DNA of 64,000 bases from NCBI GenBank assembly GCA_963756545.1, contig CAVWNY010000002.1:372001-436000 (forward strand), written 5' to 3'. Position numbers and translations under genes: made by a program. Under the pieces are notes generated by a model, which was not told the DNA's origin, searched no databases, and saw only the letters and a program-made list of their open reading frames with translations. The DNA is from DATFDN01 sp963756545. Its GTDB lineage: Bacteria > Pseudomonadota > Alphaproteobacteria > Acetobacterales > Acetobacteraceae. This document shows, piece after piece, positions 15,931-24,342 of the stretch. Position 1 is the stretch's first letter, and each line of letters starts with the position of its first letter.

Positions 15931-16836
15931 ATGAGTGTGACGATGACTGAGCCCGATCTCCCTGCCGCCCTCAGCCGGACGGCCGCGGTGGTGGAAGCGG
16001 CGATCGGCAGCCTGCTGCCGGGGGCGGAAGGGTCGGAGGCGCGGCTGGTCGATGCGATGCGCTACGCCGCTTTAGGCGGCGGCAAGCGTCTGCGCGGCTT
16101 TCTCGCCATGGAAACCGCGTCGCTGTTCGCGGTCTCCGAGACATGCGCGGCGCGGGTAGCCGCCGCGATCGAAATGCTGCACGCATATTCGCTCGTGCAT
16201 GACGATCTGCCGGCGATGGACGACGACGACCTCCGACGCGGCAAGCCCTCGTGCCATCGCGCCTATGACGAGGCGACCGCCATTCTGGTCGGCGACGCTC
16301 TCCAGGCCCGCGCGTTCGAGGTGCTAGCGGAGCCCGACACCCACTCCGACCCGCAGGCGCGGTGCGAATTGGTGTGCGGGCTGGGTGCGGCGGCCGGGCC
16401 GCGGGGCATGGTCGCCGGGCAGATGATCGACATAATGGCCGAAGGCGAGAGCCTGGACGCGGCGCACGTTAGTCGCCTTCAGGCGCTGAAGACCGGGCGG
16501 CTGATCCAGTTCAGCGCCGAATGCGGGGCGATCCTGGGCCGTGCGCCGCCCATGCAGCGGCACATGCTGGCGGCCTACGGCCGGGACCTCGGCGCGGCGT
16601 TCCAGATCGCCGACGATCTGCTGGACGCCGAGGGTACCACCGAGGAAACCGGCAAGACCGCCGGCAAGGACGCGCGCGCCGGCAAGGCGACTCTGGTCGC
16701 GATCCTCGGGACGGCGCGCGCCCGTCAGCAGGCCGAGGTGCTGGCACGCCAGGCGGCGGGCCATCTGGACAGCTTTGGCGAGAAGGCAAGCCTCCTCGGC
16801 GCGCTCGCCGATTTCGTCGTGTCGCGTCGTAGCTGA
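15931..16836 (+). CDS. ispA: Polyprenyl (farnesyl-type) diphosphate synthase
   Basis: Trans-prenyltransferase making farnesyl (possibly geranylgeranyl) diphosphate from IPP and DMAPP; the product feeds UppS and squalene/hopanoid synthesis. The first Asp-rich motif is in HDDLPAMDDDDLRRGKPS and the second is DDLLD, with GGGKRLRGF for diphosphate binding and KTGRL before the second motif. The ATG at 15931 gives 301 residues, the usual length; a GTG nine bases upstream is an alternative. It heads a tight plus-strand operon with dxs 19 bases downstream. Chain length cannot be read with certainty. Confidence 0.92.
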   Translation: MSVTMTEPDLPAALSRTAAVVEAAIGSLLPGAEGSEARLVDAMRYAALGGGKRLRGFLAMETASLFAVSETCAARVAAAIEMLHAYSLVHDDLPAMDDDDLRRGKPSCHRAYDEATAILVGDALQARAFEVLAEPDTHSDPQARCELVCGLGAAAGPRGMVAGQMIDIMAEGESLDAAHVSRLQALKTGRLIQFSAECGAILGRAPPMQRHMLAAYGRDLGAAFQIADDLLDAEGTTEETGKTAGKDARAGKATLVAILGTARARQQAEVLARQAAGHLDSFGEKASLLGALADFVVSRRS

Positions 16837-16855
16837 GGGTGGGAGAAATAAGAGC

Positions 16856-18796
16856 ATGAGCCCGGTGAACACCCCGTTGCTGGACCGCGTGCGTTCCCCG
16901 GCCGATCTCCGCAACTTCTCGGCCGAGCAGCTTCGCCAGCTTGCCGACGAGTTGCGTGCCGAGACGATCGACGCGGTGTCCGTCACCGGCGGCCATCTCG
17001 GCTCCTCGTTGGGGGTGATCGAGTTGACGGTGGCGATCCATGCCGTGTTCGACACCCCGCGCGACCGGCTGCTCTGGGACGTCGGCCACCAAGCCTATCC
17101 CCATAAGATCCTGACCGGGCGCCGCGATCGCATCCGCACCTTGCGCCAGGGCGGCGGGCTGTCGGGCTTCACCCGCCGCGTCGAGAGCGAGTACGACCCG
17201 TTCGGCGCCGCGCACTCCTCGACCTCCATCTCGGCGGGCCTCGGCATGGCGGTGGCACGCGACCTGAAGGCCGCGCGCGGCGAGCGGGACGACCGCAACG
17301 TGATCTGCGTCATCGGCGACGGCGCAATGAGCGCCGGGATGGCGTACGAGGCGATGAACAACGCCGGGGATCGCCGCTCGCGGCTGCTGGTGATCCTGAA
17401 CGACAACGACATGTCGATCGCGCCGCCCGTCGGGGCGATGAGCGCCTATCTTTCCCGGCTGATGTCCTCGCGCAGCTTCCTCAGTCTGCGCGATCTCGGC
17501 ATCAAGATGGCCAAGCGATTCCCGCGCGGCATCGAGCGGACGGCGCGCAAGGCCGAGGAATACGCGCGCGGCATCCTGACCGGCGGCACCTTGTTCGAGG
17601 AGCTGGGCTTCTACTACGTCGGCCCGATCGACGGCCACAACCTCGACCACCTGCTGCCGGTGCTGCGCAACGTGCGCGAGGCCGAGGAGCAGGGGCCGAT
17701 CCTGGTCCATGCCATCACGACGAAGGGCAAGGGCTTCACGCCGGCCGAGAAATCCGCCGACAAATATCACGGCGTCTCGAAGTTCAACGTCATCACCGGC
17801 GAGCAGGCCAAAGCCCCTGCGGGGCCGCCGGGCTACACCAAGGTCTTCGCCGAGGCGCTGATCGCCGAGGCCGAGCGCGATCCCGACATCGTCGCCATCA
17901 CCGCGGCCATGCCCTCGGGCACGGGGCTTGACCGGTTCGCCAAACGATTTCCGGACCGAACCTTCGATGTGGGGATCGCCGAGCAGCATGGCGTCACCTT
18001 CGCCGCGGGCCTCGCCTGCGAGGGCATGAAGCCATTCTGCGCGATCTACTCCACGTTCCTGCAGCGGGCATACGACCAGGTGGTCCACGACGTGGCGATC
18101 CAGCGCCTGCCGGTGCGCTTCGCGATGGACCGCGCGGGGCCGGTGGGCGCGGACGGCGCGACACATTCGGGCAGCTTCGACGTGACCTATCTCGGCTGCC
18201 TGCCCGGCATGGTCATCATGGGTCCGGCCGATGAGGCCGAGCTTGTCCATGCGGTCGCCACCGCCGTGGCGGTCAACGACCGGCCGAGCGCGCTGCGCTA
18301 TCCCCGCGGCGAAGGCACGGGAGTGGCGCGGCCGGAGCGGGGGGTGGCGTGGGAGGTCGGGAAGGGTCGGCTGCTGCGCGAGGGCGGCAGCGTCGCCATT
18401 CTGTCCTTCGGCACGCGCCTGGCCGACGCGCTGCGCGCCGCCGACGAGTTGGGCGCGTACGGGCTTCCCACGACCGTCGCCGATGCGCGGTTTGCCAAGC
18501 CGCTCGACACCGCGCTCATCGAGCGGCTGGCCCGCCATCACGAGGTGCTCATCACAATCGAGGAGAACGCGGTGGGCGGGTTCAGCGCGGCGGTGATGCA
18601 GCATCTGGCCTGGAAGGGCCTCCTCGACGGCGGATTGAAGATACGCCCCATGGTCCTGCCCGATCAGTTCATCGATCACGACAGCCAGGCCAAACAGCTC
18701 GCGGTCGCCCGGCTGACCGCCAAGGATATCGTCGCGGCCGCCGTGGGGGCGCTGGGGTTGCCCGCCCGCAAGGCCCGCCTGCTGACCGCCGGCTGA
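16856..18796 (+). CDS. dxs: 1-deoxy-D-xylulose-5-phosphate synthase
   Basis: Thiamine-diphosphate enzyme joining pyruvate and glyceraldehyde 3-phosphate, the first and usually rate-limiting MEP step. The 646-residue product starts at the ATG 16856 after GGGAGA. It shows GGHLGSSLGV, DVGHQAYPHKILTGR, the TPP motif GDGAMSAGMAYEA ending at NDNDMSI, DGHN, and the transketolase central and C-terminal domains (FDVGIAEQHGVTFAAG, HDSQAKQL). The frame is open upstream through ispA, which is only a shadow. It is cotranscribed with ispA, hpnI and hpnJ. Confidence 0.97.
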   Translation: MSPVNTPLLDRVRSPADLRNFSAEQLRQLADELRAETIDAVSVTGGHLGSSLGVIELTVAIHAVFDTPRDRLLWDVGHQAYPHKILTGRRDRIRTLRQGGGLSGFTRRVESEYDPFGAAHSSTSISAGLGMAVARDLKAARGERDDRNVICVIGDGAMSAGMAYEAMNNAGDRRSRLLVILNDNDMSIAPPVGAMSAYLSRLMSSRSFLSLRDLGIKMAKRFPRGIERTARKAEEYARGILTGGTLFEELGFYYVGPIDGHNLDHLLPVLRNVREAEEQGPILVHAITTKGKGFTPAEKSADKYHGVSKFNVITGEQAKAPAGPPGYTKVFAEALIAEAERDPDIVAITAAMPSGTGLDRFAKRFPDRTFDVGIAEQHGVTFAAGLACEGMKPFCAIYSTFLQRAYDQVVHDVAIQRLPVRFAMDRAGPVGADGATHSGSFDVTYLGCLPGMVIMGPADEAELVHAVATAVAVNDRPSALRYPRGEGTGVARPERGVAWEVGKGRLLREGGSVAILSFGTRLADALRAADELGAYGLPTTVADARFAKPLDTALIERLARHHEVLITIEENAVGGFSAAVMQHLAWKGLLDGGLKIRPMVLPDQFIDHDSQAKQLAVARLTAKDIVAAAVGALGLPARKARLLTAG

Positions 18797-18806
18797 GCTT
18801 TCGGGA

Positions 18807-19985
18807 ATGCTCGTGCCGGCCGCAATCGCGGCGACGCTGGCCGGCGTCGGGGCGGGCCAGTGCATCGTCGGAGCGTTGGTCGTGCGGCGATTCTGCCATC
18901 GGCCCGCGCCGCCGCCCCGAACAGCGCCGGCCGTGACGGTGCTGAAGCCGCTGCACGGGGACGAGCCGCTGCTGGAGGTGGCGCTCGGCTCGGTGTGCCG
19001 TCAGGCTTACGCGAACTTCCAGGTGGTGTTCGGCGTGCAGGATCAAGCGGACCCGGCGATCCCCGTGGTGCGGCGCTTGCAGTCCCGCTTTCCGGGCCGT
19101 GACCTGGCCTTGGTGGTGGATCCGGCCCAACACGGACCGAACCGGAAGGTGGGCAATCTGATCAACATGATGGAAGCCGCCCGGCACGATATCCTGGTGA
19201 TCGCGGACTCCGACCTCCATTGCGCGCCCGACTACCTCACGCGGATCATGGCCGCCCTGGATGCGCCGGGCACGGGACTGGTCACCACTCTCTACGCCGG
19301 CCTGCCCGCCGCGCCGACGCTCGCCGGCTGGATGGGGGCCACCCAGATCACGCACGCCTTCCTGCCCGGCGCCTTGCTCGCTCGGGCGATGGGTCGGCAG
19401 GACAGCCTCGGCGCGACGATGGCGTTACGGCGAGAAACCCTGGTCGCGATCGGCGGATTTCGTGCGCTGGTCGGGCATCTCGCCGACGACAACGCGCTGG
19501 GCCGAAAGGTGGCGGGGCTCGGGCTGGCGGTGCGGCTGGCCCCCACCGTGCCGGCGACGACCGTGCCGGAGACGACGCTCGCCGCCCTGTTCCGCCACGA
19601 ACTGCGCTGGGCGCGCACCATCCGCACGCTGGTGCCCGGCGCCTTCGTCGCCTCCGCGCTGCAGTACCCGATCGCCTGGGCGTTGCTCGCCCTGCTGCTC
19701 GCCGCGGGCGCGGCCTGGGCGTGGGGCGTGCTGCTGGCCGCCTGGGCTGTGCGAGGATTTGCGGCGCTCGCCGTGGATCGCACGCTCGCGCGCCGGCTGC
19801 CGAGCGGCCTTGTTATGGCCGCGCCCGTCTGGCTTCTGCCGCTGCGCGACCTTATGTCCCTGGCCGTGATGGTCGCGAGCTATGCGGGATTAGAGGTGGA
19901 CTGGCGCGGCCACCGGATGCAGGCCGACGGCCCCGCCCCTGATTATAAGGATGGGCCTGGGCCGACCGCCGGAAAGAAGGACTGA
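18807..19985 (+). CDS. hpnI: Hopanoid glycosyltransferase HpnI
   Basis: GT2/ceramide-glucosyltransferase-like membrane enzyme that adds N-acetylglucosamine to bacteriohopanetetrol. The 392-residue product has an N-terminal membrane helix, then TVLKPLHGDEPLL, the D-x-D motif in IADSDLH (D134, D136), the acceptor-side GHLADDNALGRK, and a HELRWARTIR motif equivalent to the processive Q/RxxRW box. C-terminal membrane helices follow. It starts ten bases after dxs and ends seven bases before hpnJ. Its product is the substrate of HpnK, encoded divergently in this window. Confidence 0.93.
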   Translation: MLVPAAIAATLAGVGAGQCIVGALVVRRFCHRPAPPPRTAPAVTVLKPLHGDEPLLEVALGSVCRQAYANFQVVFGVQDQADPAIPVVRRLQSRFPGRDLALVVDPAQHGPNRKVGNLINMMEAARHDILVIADSDLHCAPDYLTRIMAALDAPGTGLVTTLYAGLPAAPTLAGWMGATQITHAFLPGALLARAMGRQDSLGATMALRRETLVAIGGFRALVGHLADDNALGRKVAGLGLAVRLAPTVPATTVPETTLAALFRHELRWARTIRTLVPGAFVASALQYPIAWALLALLLAAGAAWAWGVLLAAWAVRGFAALAVDRTLARRLPSGLVMAAPVWLLPLRDLMSLAVMVASYAGLEVDWRGHRMQADGPAPDYKDGPGPTAGKKD

Positions 19986-19992
19986 GACCGGG

Positions 19993-21423
19993 ATGATGAA
20001 GACGCTGTTCCTTCAGCCGCCCTCGTTCGACGGGTTCGACGGGGGCGCGGGGTCGCGCTACCAGGCGAAGCGGGAGATCCGTTCGTACTGGTATCCTACC
20101 TGGCTCGCCCAGCCGGCGGCGCTGGTGCCCGGCAGTAAGCTCATCGACGCGCCTCCGGCGGGGATCAGCCTCGACGCCGTGCTCGCGCAAGCGCGCGGGC
20201 GGGAGCTGTGTGTGATCCACACCTCCACGCCCTCGTTCGCCTCCGACGTCCGCGTGGCCGCGCGGCTGAAACAGGAGGTTCCGGGCCTCAAGATCGGCAT
20301 GGTCGGCGCCAAGGTGGCGGTGGAGGCCGAAAAAAGCCTGCATCAGGGCGGCGAGGCGATCGACTTCGTCGCTCGCAACGAGTTCGACTTCACGATCAAG
20401 GAAATCGCGGACGGGCGCGATTTCGCCCACGTGGACGGCATCTCCTGGCGCGACGACGCGGGCGGAATCGTTCACAACCGCGACCGCGCGGTGCTGGAGG
20501 ACATGGACCAGCTTCCGTTCGTCACCGAGGTGTACAAGCGCGACCTCCGCATCGAGGATTATTTCATCGGCTATCTGCTGCATCCTTATGTCTCGCTCTA
20601 CACCGGACGGGGCTGCAAATCCCGCTGCACCTTCTGCCTCTGGCCGCAGACCGTCGGCGGCCATCGCTACCGCGTGCGCAGCCCCGAGCACGTCGCCTCC
20701 GAGATCCGGCTGGCGAAATCCTATTTTCCGCAGGTCCGGGAATTCTTCTTCGACGACGACACCTTCACCGACAACCTGCCGCGCGCCGAGGCGATCGCGA
20801 AGGAGTTGGGCAAGCTCGGTGTCGCCTGGTCGTGCAACGCCAAGGCGAACGTGCCTCGCGAAACGCTGAAGGTTCTGAAGGACAACGGGCTGCGCCTGCT
20901 CCTGGTGGGCTACGAGAGCGGCAATCAGCAGATTCTCTACAACATCAAGAAGGGGATGCGGATCGAGGTCGCCAAGCGTTTCACCAAGGATTGCCACGAG
21001 CTGGGAATCAAGATCCACGGCACCTTCATCCTCGGCCTGCCCGGCGAGACGAAGGAGACGATCCAGGAGACGATCCGCTTCGCCACCGAGATCAACCCGC
21101 ACACCGTCCAGGTCTCGCTCGCCGCCCCCTATCCTGGGACTTTTCTTTACGATCAGGCGGTTGAGAACGGCTGGCTTGATGCGGGCCACGCCGAGCTGGT
21201 GGACGATCACGGCATCCAGATCGCGCCGCTGCACTACCCGCATCTCAGCCACACCGAGATCTTCGACAGCGTGGAGACGTTCTACAAGCGCTTCTATTTC
21301 CGGGCCCCCAAGATCGCCTCGATCGTGGGCGAGATGGCGCGCAGCCCGCAGATGATGAAGCGCCGGCTGCGCGAGGGCGTGGAATTCTTCCAGTTCCTGC
21401 GCGAGCGACATAAGGCGGCGTGA
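19993..21423 (+). CDS. hpnJ: Hopanoid radical SAM enzyme HpnJ
   Basis: B12-binding-type radical SAM protein that contracts the glucosamine ring of bacteriohopanetetrol glucosamine to the cyclitol ether. The 476-residue product has an N-terminal cobalamin-binding-like Rossmann region (LFLQPPSFDGFDGG, GMVGAKVAVEAE) and the cluster motif C208-x3-C212-x2-C215 in GRGCKSRCTFCLWPQT. LVGYESGNQQIL and GTFILGLPGET follow. The start is the first ATG of MMKTLF at 19993. HpnI, HpnK and HpnJ together make the full path from bacteriohopanetetrol to its cyclitol ether. Confidence 0.95.
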   Translation: MMKTLFLQPPSFDGFDGGAGSRYQAKREIRSYWYPTWLAQPAALVPGSKLIDAPPAGISLDAVLAQARGRELCVIHTSTPSFASDVRVAARLKQEVPGLKIGMVGAKVAVEAEKSLHQGGEAIDFVARNEFDFTIKEIADGRDFAHVDGISWRDDAGGIVHNRDRAVLEDMDQLPFVTEVYKRDLRIEDYFIGYLLHPYVSLYTGRGCKSRCTFCLWPQTVGGHRYRVRSPEHVASEIRLAKSYFPQVREFFFDDDTFTDNLPRAEAIAKELGKLGVAWSCNAKANVPRETLKVLKDNGLRLLLVGYESGNQQILYNIKKGMRIEVAKRFTKDCHELGIKIHGTFILGLPGETKETIQETIRFATEINPHTVQVSLAAPYPGTFLYDQAVENGWLDAGHAELVDDHGIQIAPLHYPHLSHTEIFDSVETFYKRFYFRAPKIASIVGEMARSPQMMKRRLREGVEFFQFLRERHKAA

Positions 21424-21724
21424 GGGCGGCGCCCTTCCCTCCCCGTTGTGGCCGGCGCTTTTGGCTTTACCAGTAACAGCCCGTGCCCGCGTTCATGTGA
21501 ATTGAATTCGCGACAACGGCGTGCTTTAGCTCTATCCGCTAACGGCGACCTCGCGCCCACCCTGGGCGCGTCGCCGTGCCAGCAAGGCGCGGCGGACATG
21601 GAGGCCGACCAATGATGAGCCTGATGACCTAGCTCCGTCTCTTCTGGATGCGATCGCAAAACCCACGACGCCTGCATAGTGCCGGCGTCGATCGTGGTTT
21701 CGCGTACGCGATCAGGAGAGACGT
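21424..21724. other. Intergenic region after hpnJ
   Basis: A 301-base gap with lower GC than its surroundings. It holds a GC-rich inverted repeat around 21550-21576 (GCGCCCACCCTGGGCGC), a possible hpnJ terminator although no T-run follows. The rest must include the promoter for the next two genes, whose first start has AGGAGAG directly upstream. I see no gene or RNA here; an in-frame six-codon ATG run near 21612 is not considered coding. Confidence 0.35.
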
Positions 21725-22087
21725 ATGTTCCGTGGCTCTGCACCCTTTTTGCTGCTGGCTACCCACGAGGCGCAAGAGGCGCTCGGCACCGATCTTGGTC
21801 GGGCCGCCGGCGCGGCTTGGCGCGAGATCGCGACCGCCGCCAAGGGCTTCGAGATCGCGCATCTGCAATTCGCCTTCCGCGACCTGACCCTCGCGGTCTG
21901 CTCGCGCATCCGGCGCAACGGGATCGTGGAGATCGAGGTGGGATTGGGCAACCCGCGGCTGCCCAAGTCCTGCTTCACGGAGGCCGAGCGTCGGCGGGTG
22001 GCGGAGCGTCAACACGCGCTGGCGGCGGCCATCGCGCGCCAGCGGACGACGCGCGCTCCCAAGACGCGCGCTCCCAAGCGGGGCTGA
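21725..22087 (+). CDS. Hypothetical protein, 120 residues
   Basis: Not recognised. The start at 21725 has a strong AGGAGAG site. The protein begins hydrophobic (SAPFLLLATHEAQEAL), has a mixed alpha/beta middle (FEIAHLQFAFRDLTLAV, GIVEIEVGLGNP), then a charged helix (FTEAERRRVAERQHALAAAI). It ends in a basic tail with a repeated RAPK unit coded by a tandem nucleotide repeat. No signal peptide or membrane segment is obvious. It lies 72 bases before the tandem AAA+ ATPase on the same strand, so an adaptor or substrate of that ATPase is possible, but this is inference only. Confidence 0.6.
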   Translation: MFRGSAPFLLLATHEAQEALGTDLGRAAGAAWREIATAAKGFEIAHLQFAFRDLTLAVCSRIRRNGIVEIEVGLGNPRLPKSCFTEAERRRVAERQHALAAAIARQRTTRAPKTRAPKRG

Positions 22088-22159
22088 CGACCGCCGGGCG
22101 GCGCGAGCCGCCCGGCCACGACCCTCGTTTCCGAGGACATCAGATGAAGATCGATCTTG

Positions 22160-24238
22160 ATGAGGATGATTGCGAGTTCGTTCGATGCCCACACCAGCGG
22201 CTTCGACGCCCCGGACGCGCGTCCCCTGCTGAATTACGCCATGGCCCTGCTCGACGGCGTGGGACGGTTGTCGCCGGAAGCCGGCGTGCTCGCGCGTTGG
22301 CTGGGCAACTATCACGAGCGCCTCGGCCTGCCCGCGAACCTGCTGCCGCGCACCGGCGATGACGGCAACCTGTCCGAACGGACCATCGATGCCGTCCAAT
22401 GGCGCGAGGCCGGCGCGCGTCTGCGCGAGAGGCTGGCGATGCTGCCGGCGGGTTCGGCGCTGGATGCGGCGCTCGCGGGCATCGGGACGGCGCTTGCGCT
22501 GGATGCACTGGAGCGGGACATCCTGGCGCTGGTGGTGCGCTATCGCCTCGACCTCGCGGTGGAGCGCCTGGCGGATCAGCTCAATGCCGCGCGCGGCCGG
22601 CCGACCCGCCTGCGTCCCGATCCCGACCTGTTCGCGCTGCTGCTCCGCGCGCCACCCGCCGAGGTCGCGCGCCGGCTTCGAATCGAGGAACGTCTGCGCG
22701 CCAGCGGTATCATCGGCGTGGACCAGTGGGGCGATGTCGAGCCGCTGCAACGGCTGCTGAGCCTGCTTCTGTGCAGCGCCGATCTATGCGGCGATCTGCG
22801 GGCGGCTGTGCTGAAATCCGCCTCCACGACGGCGCTGCCATGGAGCGCGTTCGTCCATCTCGGCGCGGAGACCGAACTTGCGGCGGCGGTCCTCCGGGGC
22901 GCGATCGCGGGGCGCGAGCCGGGCATCCATATCCTCCTTTACGGGCCGCCCGGCACCGGAAAGACGGCGCTGGCCGCGAGCCTGGCGGCGCGTCTCGGCG
23001 TGCCGCTCTACGCGGTGGCGGAGGCCGACGACCAGGGCAAGGAGCCGACGCGCTCCGACCGGCTGCATGATCTCCTGCTCGCGCAGCGCCTGATGGGGGA
23101 GGCGCCGGGCCTGCTGCTGTTCGACGAGGCGGAGGATCTTTTCCGAAATCACGGCGACACCGAGCGCGCCGCGTCCTCCAAGGTGTACGTGAACCGCCTG
23201 CTGGAGACGGCGCGCGCGCCGATCATATGGACGGCGAACGACATCGGCGCGTTCGGCCCGGCGGCGCTGCGCCGCATGACGCTCTGCATCGAGGTCCGCA
23301 CGCCCGACATCGAGACGCGCGCGGCGCTTTGGATGCGGCTCGGCGCGGAAGCGGGCATCCGGCTGGAGGACGACGCGGCGCACGCGCTCGCCCGCGCCGT
23401 GCCGGCGGCGCCCGGCGTCGTGCGGACGGCGCTGCTCGCCGCGCATCTCGCGGGCGGCGAGACGAAAGCGGTGGAGATCGCGGCGCGCGGCATCGTGCGC
23501 GCGATGAACGGCGGCGCGCCGCCGGCGCCGGAGCCTCGGCCTGAGGCGGACTACGATCCGACGTTGAGCCGCGCTGACTGCGACCTTGCGGCCCTGGCCG
23601 ATCGCCTCGCCCGGCCCAACGCGCCGCGCGCCGTCTCCCTGCTGTTGAGCGGCCCATCGGGGACGGGCAAGAGCGCCTTCGCGCGCCATCTCGCGCAACG
23701 GATGCGCCTGCCGATCCTACAGAAGCGAGCCTCCGATCTGCTGGGGCCGTATGTCGGCGAGACCGAACAGCGCATCGCGGCGGCCTTCGCCGAGGCGCGC
23801 GACCGCGGCGCGTTCCTGATCCTCGACGAAGCCGACAGTCTGCTGATGGACCGCGCCGGCGCGGTGCGCGCGTTCGAGGTGAGCCAGGTGAACGAGATGC
23901 TCACCTGGATGGAGGATCACCCGATGCCGTTCGCCTGCACGACGAACCTCGACGAGAGGCTGGATCGGGCGAGTTTGCGGCGGTTTCTGCTGAAGGTGCG
24001 GTTCGATTGGTTGACGCCCGCCCAAGCGGCGGCGGCATTTCGGATATTCTTCGGAACGGAACCGCCGGCGGACCTTGCCACGCTTTATTGCCTGACGCCG
24101 GCGGATTTTGCTATGGTCAGCCGACGCTGCAAGGCGATGGGAAGCGGGTTGGATAAAGCAGTGCTGATGAGTATGCTGCATGGAGAATTGGCGGGACGAG
24201 CCGCTAAGCGAACGATCGGGTACCAACTATCCGTTTAG
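22160..24238 (+). CDS. Tandem AAA+ ATPase of unknown role
   Basis: A 692-residue protein with an all-helical N-terminal domain (about 1-220) and two AAA+ modules. Module 1: Walker A GPPGTGKT (262-269) and Walker B LLLFDEAEDLF (319-329). Module 2: Walker A GPSGTGKS (498-505) and Walker B LILDEADSLL. A TTNLDERLD sensor-like segment and arginines at RASLRRFLLKVRF follow. The layout recalls Cdc48/SpoVK-type unfoldases, but the N-domain matches nothing I can name. The start is uncertain: the ATG at 22160 is preceded by a TTG at 22157, and neither has a good ribosome-binding site. Its GC content matches the host, unlike the DUF262 gene downstream. Likely a protein- or nucleoprotein-remodelling ATPase. 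Confidence 0.82.
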   Translation: MRMIASSFDAHTSGFDAPDARPLLNYAMALLDGVGRLSPEAGVLARWLGNYHERLGLPANLLPRTGDDGNLSERTIDAVQWREAGARLRERLAMLPAGSALDAALAGIGTALALDALERDILALVVRYRLDLAVERLADQLNAARGRPTRLRPDPDLFALLLRAPPAEVARRLRIEERLRASGIIGVDQWGDVEPLQRLLSLLLCSADLCGDLRAAVLKSASTTALPWSAFVHLGAETELAAAVLRGAIAGREPGIHILLYGPPGTGKTALAASLAARLGVPLYAVAEADDQGKEPTRSDRLHDLLLAQRLMGEAPGLLLFDEAEDLFRNHGDTERAASSKVYVNRLLETARAPIIWTANDIGAFGPAALRRMTLCIEVRTPDIETRAALWMRLGAEAGIRLEDDAAHALARAVPAAPGVVRTALLAAHLAGGETKAVEIAARGIVRAMNGGAPPAPEPRPEADYDPTLSRADCDLAALADRLARPNAPRAVSLLLSGPSGTGKSAFARHLAQRMRLPILQKRASDLLGPYVGETEQRIAAAFAEARDRGAFLILDEADSLLMDRAGAVRAFEVSQVNEMLTWMEDHPMPFACTTNLDERLDRASLRRFLLKVRFDWLTPAQAAAAFRIFFGTEPPADLATLYCLTPADFAMVSRRCKAMGSGLDKAVLMSMLHGELAGRAAKRTIGYQLSV

Positions 24239-24342
24239 GCTTCCACCGGCGACTTTTGGGGCTCATGTTCCGCCCATACACAATCTCCGCAACGAATTGC
24301 ACATTCGTCGGAAACGGCTCGCATGAGCTATGGACGATTGAC

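Noticed and set aside
22144..22362. Small frame starting MKIDLDEDDCEF upstream of the AAA+ ATPase
   Set aside because: It has a fair ribosome-binding site, but after 20 residues it becomes Arg/Pro-rich and overlaps the ATPase; it may at most be a leader.
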